Origin: GCA-958296115 sp965222445
GTDB taxonomy: Bacteria > Chloroflexota > Dehalococcoidia > Lucifugimonadales > CAJWER01
NCBI GenBank assembly: GCA_965222445.1
Contig: CBDCTY010000002.1
Coordinates: forward strand, 2,170,001 to 2,234,000
Direction: 5' to 3'
DNA: 64,000 nt
The position numbers and the translations under genes were made by a program. Below are positions 1-8,050 of this stretch, one piece after another (position 1 is the stretch's first letter; each line of letters opens with the position of its first letter). The notes under the pieces were generated by a model. It was not told the origin of the DNA. It did no database searches and was given only the letters and a program-made list of their open reading frames with translations.

Positions 1-462
1 GTCCTGCATGACGTCGTCTAGGAAGTCGATGATGGTGCCGGCGTCGGCGGTCTGGGCTCGGATGAGCCTGGCCATGAGGAATTCATCTATCCCAGAGAGC
101 ACAGTGAGGAAGTCTCGCGTAAGGGTGGCCGGGGCGTTCAAGGTCACGGCCACCAGGCTCCTCTCCGCGGCGGAGCAGGGGTCGGCCGGGTCGGGGCGTC
201 CATTGATGGAGTGACCGCATGAGACGCCGCGGTACTTGGCAAGGAACTTGGCGGCGGCCTTGGACTTGTGCTTTTCGAGCTGCTTGGCGGCGTCGATCCT
301 GTGGCATAGCTCAGCGCCGTCGATCCTGTCCTCCATGACGTCGAGGAAGAAGTCGATGATGCGCTTGCCGTCGTCGGTCTTCTCGCGGACGATGTCGGCG
401 AGTGTGGGCGGCTTCCGCTCTTCTGTTGTTGGTACTGCGGTCTGTGTGGCTGTATCGGACAT
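1..462 (-). CDS. Two-repeat helical protein of unknown family, 3' end cut by the window (copy A)
   Basis: An open frame of 154 codons runs from the ATG at 462 to the window edge without a stop. Residues about 21-83 (LADIVREKT ... CGH) form a helical unit with the pattern LADIVR-x-x-T-D-D/N-G, F-x-L-D-V and a later CHR-I/L-x-A-A. A second unit, beginning around residue 130 (LIRAQTADAG, FLDDVMQD), is cut by the edge. The same unit occurs twice in the protein at 47428-48654, so the two are paralogues. I do not recognise a named domain; the spacing recalls short helical repeats seen in some phage-terminase-small-subunit-like hypothetical proteins, which is only a resemblance. Upstream sequence is also conserved between the two genes (see promoter). 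No function is proposed. Confidence 0.75.
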   Translation of the reverse strand, partial: MSDTATQTAVPTTEERKPPTLADIVREKTDDGKRIIDFFLDVMEDRIDGAELCHRIDAAKQLEKHKSKAAAKFLAKYRGVSCGHSINGRPDPADPCSAAERSLVAVTLNAPATLTRDFLTVLSGIDEFLMARLIRAQTADAGTIIDFLDDVMQD

Positions 463-498
463 ACGTTCTATTATGTGGGAGGGATGGGGATTTGTCAA
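463..498 (-). promoter_or_regulatory. Sigma70-type promoter that would give a leaderless mRNA (copy A)
   Basis: On the minus strand TTGACA (498-493) is followed after 17 bases by CATAAT (475-470). Only seven bases (AGAACGT) separate the -10 box from the ATG at 462, so transcription should start at or next to the start codon, leaving no room for a ribosome binding site. The arrangement and much of the spacer recur at 47391-47427 before the paralogue. Confidence 0.7.
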
Positions 499-579
499 GA
501 TGGAAGATTTCCCGGTAGTGAGCCACTTTGAAATGTTCTAGCCGTTAGTAGACCCGGGCAGCCGTACCCAAGCCCCGAG

Positions 580-828
580 CTAGGAGGCAGACGAGTCAAT
601 TCTCTCAGTGGGCCAGAGTGCTGCAATACCAGTACCAACCAAGACCCCAACCAGTATCCCCAAGTACCACGGCAGCGACCTGTCAACGCTGTCCAGCCAA
701 TAAAATGCCGCCATTACACTCGCTGCGGCAGAGAGCGCGAGAACCAGATAGCGGACCGGGTTACGGCTCCGGGTGAGTGCCAAGCCTGAACTCTGAGGCG
801 TGCTGGACACGCCGCGCGGCCGCCCCAT
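580..828 (-). CDS. Small hypothetical membrane protein, 82 aa
   Basis: The product has two hydrophobic stretches, about residues 27-46 (start RYLVLALSAAAS) and 53-71 (start LPWYLGILVG), either side of a short charged turn, as expected for a two-helix inner-membrane protein. The N-terminus (MGRPRGVSSTP) is polar with basic residues. No family is recognised. It stands alone, with no clear ribosome binding site, downstream of the copy A gene on the same strand. The two clean membrane segments favour a real gene, but the length is short enough for chance. Confidence 0.45.
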   Translation of the reverse strand: MGRPRGVSSTPQSSGLALTRSRNPVRYLVLALSAAASVMAAFYWLDSVDRSLPWYLGILVGVLVGTGIAALWPTERIDSSAS

Positions 829-1274
829 CCCGACAGCGAGCGGACGCGGAGGGGCTTGGGCTCACCTGTTCCCCTTCCTGCTGATGACAAAATAGCACGA
901 ACGTTCTTCGTCTGTCAAGCGAAAGTTTGCGTGGGGATTCTGGGCCTATGGGCCATGGCTGGTATCACGACATGGGAGATGGATTCTTGCCTGCGCAGGA
1001 ATCACCATGGCCTTGCGAAGGCCACACAAGGGAATGAGAAATGGGCGCGAGATTCCCAGTTGCCACATGATCGGTGGCAACGATCAGGGATGGGTTCCCG
1101 CCCCCGTCTGCACGGGGGCAGGCTCTGCGCGGGAACGACGGTGTGTGTGCGCGGTTCATGTTCATGGTAACGACGGTTGTGCAAAGGTCTCCCTTCGTGG
1201 GAATGACGGCCTAGATGACTTGCGCCTGTGGAGGGCAGCCTGTCAGCCGACGAATTGGTATGGGACGGGTATGC
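829..1274. other. Intergenic stretch with one hairpin repeat
   Basis: I see no credible gene here. A hairpin repeat lies at about 1093-1136: outer arms GGTTCCCG / CGGGAAC enclose an inner stem CCCCCGT / ACGGGGG with loop CTGC. It is followed by the palindrome-related text GTTCATGTTCATGGTAACGACGG. The same layout recurs at 13054-13103. Confidence 0.6.
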
Positions 1275-2285
1275 CTACCACACCTCTCGGAACAGGCGCA
1301 GCCAGTTGCCGCCCAGTATCTTGGCGACGTCATCGCCTCCATAGCCCCGTCTGATCAGTGCGGCTGCTACGTTGGGCATCTCGTCAGGCGTTTCGAGTCC
1401 GACAGGATACATCTGCATCTCGTCGTAATGCACCGACGGGTCTGTGAAAGTCGCGGGGAATTTCGTCCCCTGCTGCGAGCCGATGTACCTCCAGAAAGGC
1501 TTCTGCTGGTCCTGCGTGAAGTCGGTCCCTATGCCCACGTGGTCGATGCCTATGAGGTCCACCATGTGGTCGATGGCGTCGACGTAGTCTTCGAGGGAGG
1601 AGGATTCCCTGGTGCGCAGGAATGAAGTGATCGCGGTGGCGCCCACGACGCCGCCCTTCTCGGCCAGCAGCTTCAGGGCCTCGTCGGCCTTGTTTCTGGG
1701 AACGTCGTAGTAGGACTTGGCGTTGGCGTGGGTGCATGCCACGGGCTTCTCTGAGTGCTCAATCGTTTCCAGTGTGGTCCGCTCGCCGACGTGAGAGAGG
1801 TCGATCAGGATCCCTACCCTGTTCATCTCCCTCACCGCGTCCAGGCCGAAATTGCTGAGGCCGTCGTCCCGTCGTTCGTAGCAGCCGTTGCCCAGAAGGT
1901 TGCGCTCGTGGTAGGTGGCCTGGATGATCCCCACGCCAAGCTGCTTGAAGATCGCAAGGCGCGCCAGGTCGTTCTCTATTGGAGACGCGTTCTGGAACCC
2001 AAGGATCACACCGACCAGCCCTTCGCGCTTGGCCCTGGCTATGTCGTCCACTGTCCGAACCTGGAGCAAGGTCCCTCGATACTGATCGAAACGCTTACCC
2101 CAACCGGCAATGTGGGCCAGTGTTTCCTGGAAGTTCTCCCAGGTGGCGATGGTTGCGTTGATCGCGGTAGTCCCGCCATTGCTCAGACTCTGGAACACGG
2201 CAGGGCTGTCCCAGTTGCTGACGTTCAGGCCGTCAATGACGACCGAGTCGTCATAGATGCGGCGTGCCTCGTCGGTATTCGTCAT
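1275..2285 (-). CDS. Membrane-dipeptidase (peptidase M19) homologue with altered metal site
   Basis: A 336-residue protein of the renal dipeptidase / M19 family, a TIM-barrel metalloenzyme family that usually hydrolyses dipeptides with two zinc ions. The ATG at 2285 is chosen because GGAGGGG lies just upstream; an in-frame extension to 2333 has no such signal. Family landmarks are visible: DLSHVG, THANAKSYYD and IGTDF, which carry the usual second-zinc histidines and the catalytic aspartate. However, the N-terminal HxD motif reads DGLNVS (His to Leu, Asp to Val), and the segment that normally carries the bridging glutamate reads GFQNAS (Gln). The first zinc site therefore looks absent. It may belong to a divergent amidohydrolase subfamily with one metal or another activity. 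It lies downstream of the flavoprotein gene on the same strand. Confidence 0.85.
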   Translation of the reverse strand: MTNTDEARRIYDDSVVIDGLNVSNWDSPAVFQSLSNGGTTAINATIATWENFQETLAHIAGWGKRFDQYRGTLLQVRTVDDIARAKREGLVGVILGFQNASPIENDLARLAIFKQLGVGIIQATYHERNLLGNGCYERRDDGLSNFGLDAVREMNRVGILIDLSHVGERTTLETIEHSEKPVACTHANAKSYYDVPRNKADEALKLLAEKGGVVGATAITSFLRTRESSSLEDYVDAIDHMVDLIGIDHVGIGTDFTQDQQKPFWRYIGSQQGTKFPATFTDPSVHYDEMQMYPVGLETPDEMPNVAAALIRRGYGGDDVAKILGGNWLRLFREVW

Positions 2286-2370
2286 ATCCCCCTCCATGTG
2301 GCCGCGACTGTTGCTTCTGTACCACGTCGGCATGATGCGTCACCGGGTCGGCGTCCCCTGGCACGGGACA

Positions 2371-2395
2371 GGGCGGGTTTCAAACCCGCCCCTAC
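2371..2395. repeat. Short palindromic repeat (GGGCGGGTTT type)
   Basis: A 25-base near-perfect palindrome made of GGGCGGGTTT and its complement, followed by CTACG. Other copies are at 3702-3726, 3854-3878, 38316-38339 and 48841-48865, all intergenic or inside larger repeats. Confidence 0.7.
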
Positions 2396-2403
2396 GGCTA
2401 CGG

Positions 2404-3609
2404 TCATGTTGGATGTCTTACGGTGCGTGTGGGTCTTGCGAATCCCCTGGAGCCCTGCGATTCTGCGGACCCGGGGAGATTGAGGCGGTTGCCGATCCGA
2501 AAGCGGTCTCCAAGATGGTTGTGGGTGTCCTCAACGGCGTCGGCGACCACCGGGCCGATGGAGCCGCCGAACTTGAACCCGTGGCCGCTCCCGCCGCCCG
2601 CGACGAGGACGCGCGAGCTTCCGGGGACCCAGTCGACGATGAAGTGATCGTCCGGTGTGGCGGTGTAGAGGCAAGAGCGGCCTCCCACGATCCTGCCCCT
2701 GGCGAGGTCGGGGATCCGACATTCGAGGAAGGCCATAGCCTCCTCGGCAAACTCCCGAGTACCAGAGCGGTCCATGTCCGGGTCGACCGTGTCACCGAGG
2801 GGCTCTCTGGAAACCTTGGCGTATCCCTCGCGCAGCACCGGGAATCCGTACCAGCCCTCTCTGTCGAGGTCGATGGCCCATACCGGCATGGCGTCGGCGG
2901 CGAATAGTTCTGGGTCGGGAGGCTCGATGAGGAGCATCTCCTGGTGGGTGACGCGAACGTGGCGGCCGATCTCCGGCAGGAGTCGGCCGATCCAGACCCC
3001 CACTGCGACCACCACGCAATCGACCCCGGCTCGTTCGCCGTTGCCTAAGCCTATGTCGACGCGCCCGGCCCGCTCCTCTACGCTCTCGACGGGGCATTCC
3101 TCGCGGACGACTACGCCCTCTTCCCTGGCCAGGCGGCACATGAACGACACGGCACGGCCGCTCTCGATGTACCCTGTCCATGGGTCATGTACGCAGACCT
3201 CGTGGTCGGCCAGGCGGAATTGTGGAAAGCGCGCCCTGGTCTCGCCCGCCGTGAGCACCCGTATTTCATCTGCGCCCCGGCCTCGTAGGAACTCGACGCT
3301 GGCGTGCATCGGCGAGCCGGGCTCCATGCTGTCGAGTATTACGGCGCCTCCAACCTGGTGGTAGAAGCTAGTGCCGAACCGCGCCTCCCACTGTCTCCAC
3401 TGCTTGGCGGCCCGCTCCACCAGCTCGACGTAGGTCTCGTTGTCTCCCGCGTACCAGGTGCGGCGAATCCCCTTGGACACGTCGGTGGAGCTCGCACTCT
3501 CGTACGGCACCGTACCCTGATCGAATAAGGTGACCGAGTGGCCCCGCGCCCGCAGCTCGATGGCAGAAGCAAGCCCGAAGACGCCCGCGCCGATCACCCC
3601 GATATTCAT
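2404..3609 (-). CDS. Monomeric sarcosine oxidase-like FAD-dependent amine oxidase
   Basis: A 401-residue DAO-superfamily flavoprotein. The Rossmann motif GAGVFG is at residues 7-12, followed by an acidic strand end (LFD, residues 28-30). The segment from residue 313 (CLYTATPDDHFIVD) closely resembles the part of monomeric sarcosine oxidase that holds the covalent 8-alpha-S-cysteinyl FAD (Cys315 in the Bacillus enzyme), and GSGHGFKF near residue 340 is the usual C-terminal flavin loop. Covalent FAD on Cys313 and oxidation of an N-methyl amino acid or similar secondary amine with H2O2 release are therefore likely; the exact substrate cannot be read. The C-terminus has about 35 extra residues. 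It precedes the M19 homologue, but a 118-bp gap containing a repeat separates them, so co-transcription is uncertain. Confidence 0.85.
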   Translation of the reverse strand: MNIGVIGAGVFGLASAIELRARGHSVTLFDQGTVPYESASSTDVSKGIRRTWYAGDNETYVELVERAAKQWRQWEARFGTSFYHQVGGAVILDSMEPGSPMHASVEFLRGRGADEIRVLTAGETRARFPQFRLADHEVCVHDPWTGYIESGRAVSFMCRLAREEGVVVREECPVESVEERAGRVDIGLGNGERAGVDCVVVAVGVWIGRLLPEIGRHVRVTHQEMLLIEPPDPELFAADAMPVWAIDLDREGWYGFPVLREGYAKVSREPLGDTVDPDMDRSGTREFAEEAMAFLECRIPDLARGRIVGGRSCLYTATPDDHFIVDWVPGSSRVLVAGGGSGHGFKFGGSIGPVVADAVEDTHNHLGDRFRIGNRLNLPGSAESQGSRGFARPTRTVRHPT

Positions 3610-3916
3610 GCTGCAATCATACCCTCGTTACGCTCGATGTGCATCAGAGTGCTCGAGGCCACGTTTATGGCGTGATCTTTATTGAGGACAAACCCACCGA
3701 CGTAGGGGCGGGTTTGTAACCCGCCCTCCCCGCGGCCGTGGCCTCAAGACGGCCCGGCGTTCCTGAAATCGTACGCGCATTCGAGGCATTCTCAATAATG
3801 TGCGTCCACCAACTGGCACACCTGTAGACAGCCCTGCCAATTAGCAAGGCCGAGGGCGGGTTTCAAACCCGCCCCTACGATCTGAATGGCGGCGTAGTCG
3901 AAACGACTTGGTACTA
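3610..3916. repeat. Intergenic stretch with two GGGCGGGTTT palindromes and a repeat end
   Basis: No gene is seen. Palindromes of the GGGCGGGTTT family lie at 3702-3726 and 3854-3878. The last 30 bases (GGCGGCGTAGTCG ... GACTTGGTACTA) look like a degenerate right end of the TTGGTAT-type repeat found intact at 22741-22866; the insertion sequence begins directly after it. Confidence 0.6.
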
Positions 3917-4841
3917 AGAGCCTATCCGATAACCTTATATTGCCTTGGTCATTGTATGATGCTTCGATTAGACTTTCTCCAGTTCTATAAGGAGGAAGGA
4001 CATGTCGGAGACAGGAAAACGTGCTGCGGGAGACGATATGCGCATGTCCGATGCGTTTTGGGAAAGAATCGAGCCTTTGTTGCCCCAGGAGAAGACGGGC
4101 CCGAAGGGGGGAAGACCCTGGAAGTCCGCCCGCGATTGTATGGACGGGATACTCTACGTGCTGCGCACCGGCTGCCAATGGAAGTCCATGCCTCGAACGT
4201 ACGGAGCGCCGAGCACCGTGCGTGACCGGTATCAGCGTTGGGTGAAGGACGGAGTCTTCGAGAGACTGTGGAAACAGGGGTTGGCCGAATACGACGAGTT
4301 ATACGGCATACACTGGGAGTGGCAGGCAATGGATGGAGCCATGACGAAGGCTCCGCTCGGGGGGTGAGGGTACTGGCCCAAACCCTACGGACAGAGGCAA
4401 GACGGGCACAAAACGCAGCCTGCTGACCGATGGCAACGGCATTCCCATAGGAATAAGCGTGGACGGCGCCAATCGCCACGATATGAAACTGGTTGAGCCA
4501 ACACTCGAAGCCATCGTGGGAGACCGCCCAGCCCCACAACCCGAACAGCCTCAGGGGCTGTGTCTGGACAGAGGTTATGACTATCCTGAGGTCGAGAAGC
4601 TGGTGGCCAGCTACGGATACACAGCGCATATACGTAGGCGAGGCGAGGAGCGTAAAGATAAGCAGACCATTCCGGGATACCGCGCCCGCCGCTGGGTGGT
4701 GGAGCGTAGTCACAGTTGGTTGAACCGGTTCAGAAGGTTGCTGATCCGTTGGGAAAAGCGCATGGACAACTACCTGGCTATGCTTCATCTCGCCTGCGCT
4801 CAGATAACATATCGTGCTGCTGGAGTTGTCGGATAGGCTCT
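3917..4841 (+). mobile_element. IS5-family insertion sequence (IS427/IS1031-like), about 925 bp
   Basis: Imperfect terminal inverted repeats flank a DDE transposase: GAGCCTATCCGATAAC at the left (from 3918) and the complement of GAGCCTATCCGACAAC at the right (ending at 4840). Length and coding content fit the IS427/IS1031 group of the IS5 family, which is placed in the IS4/IS5 DDE class. I could not identify a convincing target-site duplication: the flanks read CTA and TAGC. The transposase frame is interrupted, so the copy may be inactive unless frameshifting restores it. Confidence 0.85.
4002..4836 (+). pseudogene. IS5-family transposase in two frames
   Basis: The first part (4002-4367, 121 aa) starts with a strong AAGGAGGAAGG ribosome site and carries the DUF4096-like N-terminus (FWERIEPLLP, GGRPWKSARDCMDGILYVLR) and the first catalytic aspartate (MDGAMTK). 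It stops at TGA 4365-4367, directly after six G residues (4359-4364). The remainder continues one base later in the +1 frame with TGPNPTDRGK, then SVDGANRHD, the second aspartate (CLDRGYD) and the catalytic glutamate (RRWVVERSHSWLNRF), ending at 4836. IS427-group elements often carry two transposase frames joined near this point, so this may be recoding rather than decay. A one-base insertion explains it equally well. Confidence 0.8.
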
Positions 4842-5403
4842 AGCTTGCGACCGCAGCTTCGGCAATCCACTTACCCGCAAAATGCGCTAGGGAAGAGGCT
4901 GGGGAATTCTGTATTCAGGGGGCTTCCGGACTGTCGGTGGGAGGGCGGGCCCTGGCACTTGGAACCGTTCCATATTTTATCACGTCCGTGCGGTCGGAAT
5001 GGTTGGTACGGCATCGTGGGCGCGGCTTCTATTTCCCCAGGCAGTCGCTGACTCAAGGGAGAGTCCCCGCACGTCGAGGGCAAGGTGTACGAATTCCGAC
5101 AGGGTCCTTGACCATTGACGGACCATTACCTGTTCCATGTGGGTCCAAGAAGTACCGTAGAAGTAGGTCCGCCCTGTGTAATAGTCAGTCTTCGTGGGTA
5201 TGAGCAGAGTCCTCTCCGTCAGGCCGAGAGCCCCCATCTCAATCTTCCCCCTAGGGGGAAGAGGTCAATCCACTCCCTCAACTGTGAACAGTTGCCGACA
5301 TGTGCTTGTCCTTGACACTCCCGTAGCTACAAACTAATATTCATGCTACGGAGTCGGACGAAAGGATGGCTCCCCGAACAATTGAATAGGAAGGTGAGTA
5401 GCA
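4842..5403. other. Intergenic stretch upstream of rny, with a perfect palindrome
   Basis: No convincing gene in 560 bases; the open frames here lack family features. A perfect 20-base palindrome (TCTTCCCCCTAGGGGGAAGA) lies at 5243-5262. A related stem (CCTTCCCCC / GGGGGAAGG) occurs at 37429-37450, so it is probably another dispersed repeat rather than an operator. The rny promoter is at the right end. Confidence 0.55.
5312..5340 (+). promoter_or_regulatory. Candidate sigma70-type promoter for rny
   Basis: TTGACA (5312-5317), a 17-base spacer and TAATAT (5335-5340) precede rny. The predicted start would be near 5347, giving a leader of about 57 bases. Confidence 0.6.
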
Positions 5404-6933
5404 ATGGAACTAGCCATTGTCGCTGTACTCGCCGTCCTGATCGGGTTGGGTTTAGGCGCTGTCGCAGGGTTTCTGGGCCGAAGAATGGTGAGCAGGAACA
5501 GGCTCGCCGTCGCAGAGCAGGAAGTCTCACGGATACTGGAGGTTGCGGAGGAGGAGCAGAGGAGGCTGATACTCGAGGGCAAGGAGCAGGCCCTCAAGGT
5601 ACAGTCGGAGAGGGACGAAGAGTTTCGTGAGAGAAGATCAGAGATCAACCGGTCCGAGAAGCGCGTTTCGAAATACGAGGAGAATCTTGACAGACGTGCC
5701 ACAAACCTGGAGCGCCGAGAGCGCCAGCTTACCGAGAAGGAACAGGCGGTCGATGGACTTCGTGCCGAGCTCGATGGAATCAAGGACAGGGAGGTCGAAC
5801 ACCTAGAAGCGTTATCCAACCTCTCTCTGAGCGAAGCGCGTTCCGAATTGATGGGACGAGCTTCAGTGGAAATCGAACACGATCTGGCGGTCTTCTACAG
5901 GGACGCTGAGGAGCGCGCCAGAGAAGAGGCCCACGAGAAGGCCCGCACCATCATCTCCGAGGCCATACAGAGGCTCGCCTCGGAGGTAGTCTCCGAGGTG
6001 TCCCTGTCGTCCGTATCCCTGCCCAGCGACGATATGAAGGGCAGGGTGATCGGCAAAGAGGGCCGCAACATACGGGCAATCGAGAAGGCTACGGGTGTCG
6101 ATCTCATTATCGACGACACGCCCGAGGCCATTACGCTCTCGTGCTTCGACCCGATCCGCAGGGAAGTGGCCCGCCTGGCAATTGTCAAGCTGATAGCGGA
6201 CGGCCGCATACACCCGGCCCGCATCGAGGAGACGGTCGCGAGGGCGGAGAAGGACCTGGCGGAGACCATACGCAAGGCGGGCGAAGAGGCCATGATGGAT
6301 GTGGGTGTCCGCGGGCTGAATGCCGAGCTCGTGCGGCTCCTGGGCCGGCTCAAGTACAGGTACAGCTACGGCGAGAACGTACTCCAGCACAGTATCGAGG
6401 TCGGGCACCTCTCCGGACTGATCGCCGCCGAGATTGGGGCGAACGTGAGGGCCGCGAAGACAGGCGGCCTGCTGCACGACATCGGTAAGGCCCTGACCCA
6501 CGAGGTCGAAGGGCCGCACGCGGAGATCGGCGCCGACGTTGCCACGCGCAACAAGGTACCGAAGCACATCTGCGCTGCGATTGGAGAGCACCACGACGAC
6601 GAGCACAGCAGCCCTGAGTCGTTCATAGTGGCGGCAGCCGACGCGATCAGCGCGGCTAGGCCCGGCTCGCGCCGCGACACGGCCGAGCACTATATCCAGC
6701 GTCTCGAGGCCCTGGAGGAAGTGGGCAGGGCGTTCGACGGGGTCGAGAAGTGCTTCGCGATCCAGGCCGGACGCGAGATCAGGATCATGGTCAAGCCACA
6801 GGCAGTGGACGACATCGCTGCCACGAAGATGGCGCGAGACGTGACCAAGAAGATCGAGGACACGTTGACCTACCCTGGCCAGATCAAGGTCACGGTCATC
6901 CGCGAGTCCCGCTCCGTCGAGTACGCAAGGTAG
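5404..6933 (+). CDS. rny: Ribonuclease Y
   Basis: A 509-residue membrane-anchored endoribonuclease that initiates mRNA decay. The N-terminal hydrophobic helix (ELAIVAVLAVLIGLGLG, residues 2-18) anchors it. A long charged coiled coil fills about residues 30-180, followed by a KH RNA-binding domain around 205-270 (GRVIGKEGRNIRAIE) and an HD phosphohydrolase domain around 325-420 with the His-Asp pair in LLHDIGKA and a further histidine pair in IGEHHDDEH. Length and order match the family. AGGTGAG precedes the ATG and a promoter lies at 5312. All metal-binding landmarks are intact. Confidence 0.97.
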   Translation: MELAIVAVLAVLIGLGLGAVAGFLGRRMVSRNRLAVAEQEVSRILEVAEEEQRRLILEGKEQALKVQSERDEEFRERRSEINRSEKRVSKYEENLDRRATNLERRERQLTEKEQAVDGLRAELDGIKDREVEHLEALSNLSLSEARSELMGRASVEIEHDLAVFYRDAEERAREEAHEKARTIISEAIQRLASEVVSEVSLSSVSLPSDDMKGRVIGKEGRNIRAIEKATGVDLIIDDTPEAITLSCFDPIRREVARLAIVKLIADGRIHPARIEETVARAEKDLAETIRKAGEEAMMDVGVRGLNAELVRLLGRLKYRYSYGENVLQHSIEVGHLSGLIAAEIGANVRAAKTGGLLHDIGKALTHEVEGPHAEIGADVATRNKVPKHICAAIGEHHDDEHSSPESFIVAAADAISAARPGSRRDTAEHYIQRLEALEEVGRAFDGVEKCFAIQAGREIRIMVKPQAVDDIAATKMARDVTKKIEDTLTYPGQIKVTVIRESRSVEYAR

Positions 6934-6991
6934 ACGGGACCCGACCGGAGACTCGTGGCTAGCGGCTGGCGATCATCGAGGCGGGCGTCTA

Positions 6992-7117
6992 ATACCAAGT
7001 CACCGTGATGCCGCCGTGTATGTGCGGCCAGGGAGTGGGTTCCCGCCCCGTATCGAGTACGGGGCAGGCTCTTCGCGGGAATGACGGCTTTACGGCGTAG
7101 TCACAATGAATTGGTAT
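6992..7117 (-). repeat. TTGGTAT-type inverted-repeat element, copy 1
   Basis: A 126-bp element with ends ATACCAAGT and AATTGGTAT, oriented opposite to copies at 22741 and 48711. Inside lies the hairpin built from TTCCCGCCCCGTA and its partner TACGGGGCAGG...CGCGGGAA. It sits alone between rny and the PHP gene. No open frame spans it, so it would be non-autonomous if mobile. Confidence 0.75.
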
Positions 7118-7165
7118 AAGTTGACTCACCCCGTCACATATCTACGGCTCGTCACGCGCCATTAG

Positions 7166-8032
7166 ATGGTTCAGGCAGACCTCCACCTGCACACGACGTT
7201 TTCGGACGGCACCCTCACGCCGACGCAGCTGGTAGAGCTCTGCGCCGGCCGCGGGATCAGGTATGCCGCAATCACCGACCACGACTCGACGGAGGGTGTC
7301 GGCGAGGCGCTCAGGGCCGCCCGACGCTATCCGGACCTCGAAATCATCGTCGGAGTGGAGCTCAGTACCGATGTCCAGGACAGTGAGGTACACCTGCTCG
7401 GATACTTCGTCGACCACGAGCACGACGGGTTCCAAAATACTCTGAGGACATTTCGAGACGGCAGAGAGGGACGCGCGCGCAGAATGGTGGAGAGGCTCGG
7501 CGAAATGGGGCTTCCGGTTTCGTGGGGGCGGGTGGAGGAGCTGTCCGGCGGCGGGGCCATCGGCAGGCCCCACATTGCCCAGGCGATGGTCGAGGCTGGC
7601 TACGTCGTGTACCCCAAGGACGCCTTCGATAAGTACCTGGGTCGCAACGGCCCCGCGTATGTCGAGCGGGCCCGACTGACGCCGGTCGAGGCTGTGCGGA
7701 TGCTGGTGTCGAATGGCGCTGTGCCCGTCATGGCGCATCCCACGTTTTCGGTCCCCCGTATGGACCGGGAGGGCATGGCGGAGCTGAGCCGGGTCCTGGT
7801 CGAGCTTAGGGGCGAGGGCCTTGCGGGGATGGAGGTCTACTACGGGGTGTACGAACCGGACGTTGTCGCGCAGCTGAAGTCGATGTCCGACGAACTGGGC
7901 CTCATACCGTGTGGAGGCAGCGACTACCATGCCTCGGGCAACCCCGATGAGGCCCAGCCCGGCGACGCGGGCCCGCCGCCGTCAGCGGTCGAGGCCCTGA
8001 GGGCGGCCAAGTCCGACCTCGTTCGAGGGTAG
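7166..8032 (+). CDS. PHP-domain phosphoesterase (YciV / RNase AM-like)
   Basis: A 288-residue stand-alone PHP protein. The metal-binding motifs are all visible: DLHLHTTFSDG at residues 5-15, ITDHDS near 37, GVELS near 71, VMAHPTFS near 190 and CGGSDYHA near 252. Characterised relatives remove phosphates from 3',5'-nucleoside bisphosphates and trim RNA 5' ends; this assignment follows from domain order and length, not from a unique residue. It lies just upstream of plsY on the same strand, with 18 bp between them. No strong ribosome site precedes the ATG. A histidinol phosphatase is a less likely alternative. Confidence 0.85.
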   Translation: MVQADLHLHTTFSDGTLTPTQLVELCAGRGIRYAAITDHDSTEGVGEALRAARRYPDLEIIVGVELSTDVQDSEVHLLGYFVDHEHDGFQNTLRTFRDGREGRARRMVERLGEMGLPVSWGRVEELSGGGAIGRPHIAQAMVEAGYVVYPKDAFDKYLGRNGPAYVERARLTPVEAVRMLVSNGAVPVMAHPTFSVPRMDREGMAELSRVLVELRGEGLAGMEVYYGVYEPDVVAQLKSMSDELGLIPCGGSDYHASGNPDEAQPGDAGPPPSAVEALRAAKSDLVRG

Positions 8033-8050
8033 GGGACCGGCGGTGCACTC

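Noticed and set aside
8..541. Plus-strand frames at 8-214 and 236-541
   Set aside because: They are antisense to the copy A gene, whose frame, promoter and paralogue support the minus strand.
3910..4845. Target-site duplication of the IS5-type element
   Set aside because: Flanks (CTA and TAGC) do not give a consistent duplication with any choice of ends, so none is claimed.
5243..5262. Operator for a dimeric regulator upstream of rny
   Set aside because: The perfect palindrome resembles the CCTTCCCCC / GGGGGAAGG stem at 37429, so a dispersed repeat is more likely.
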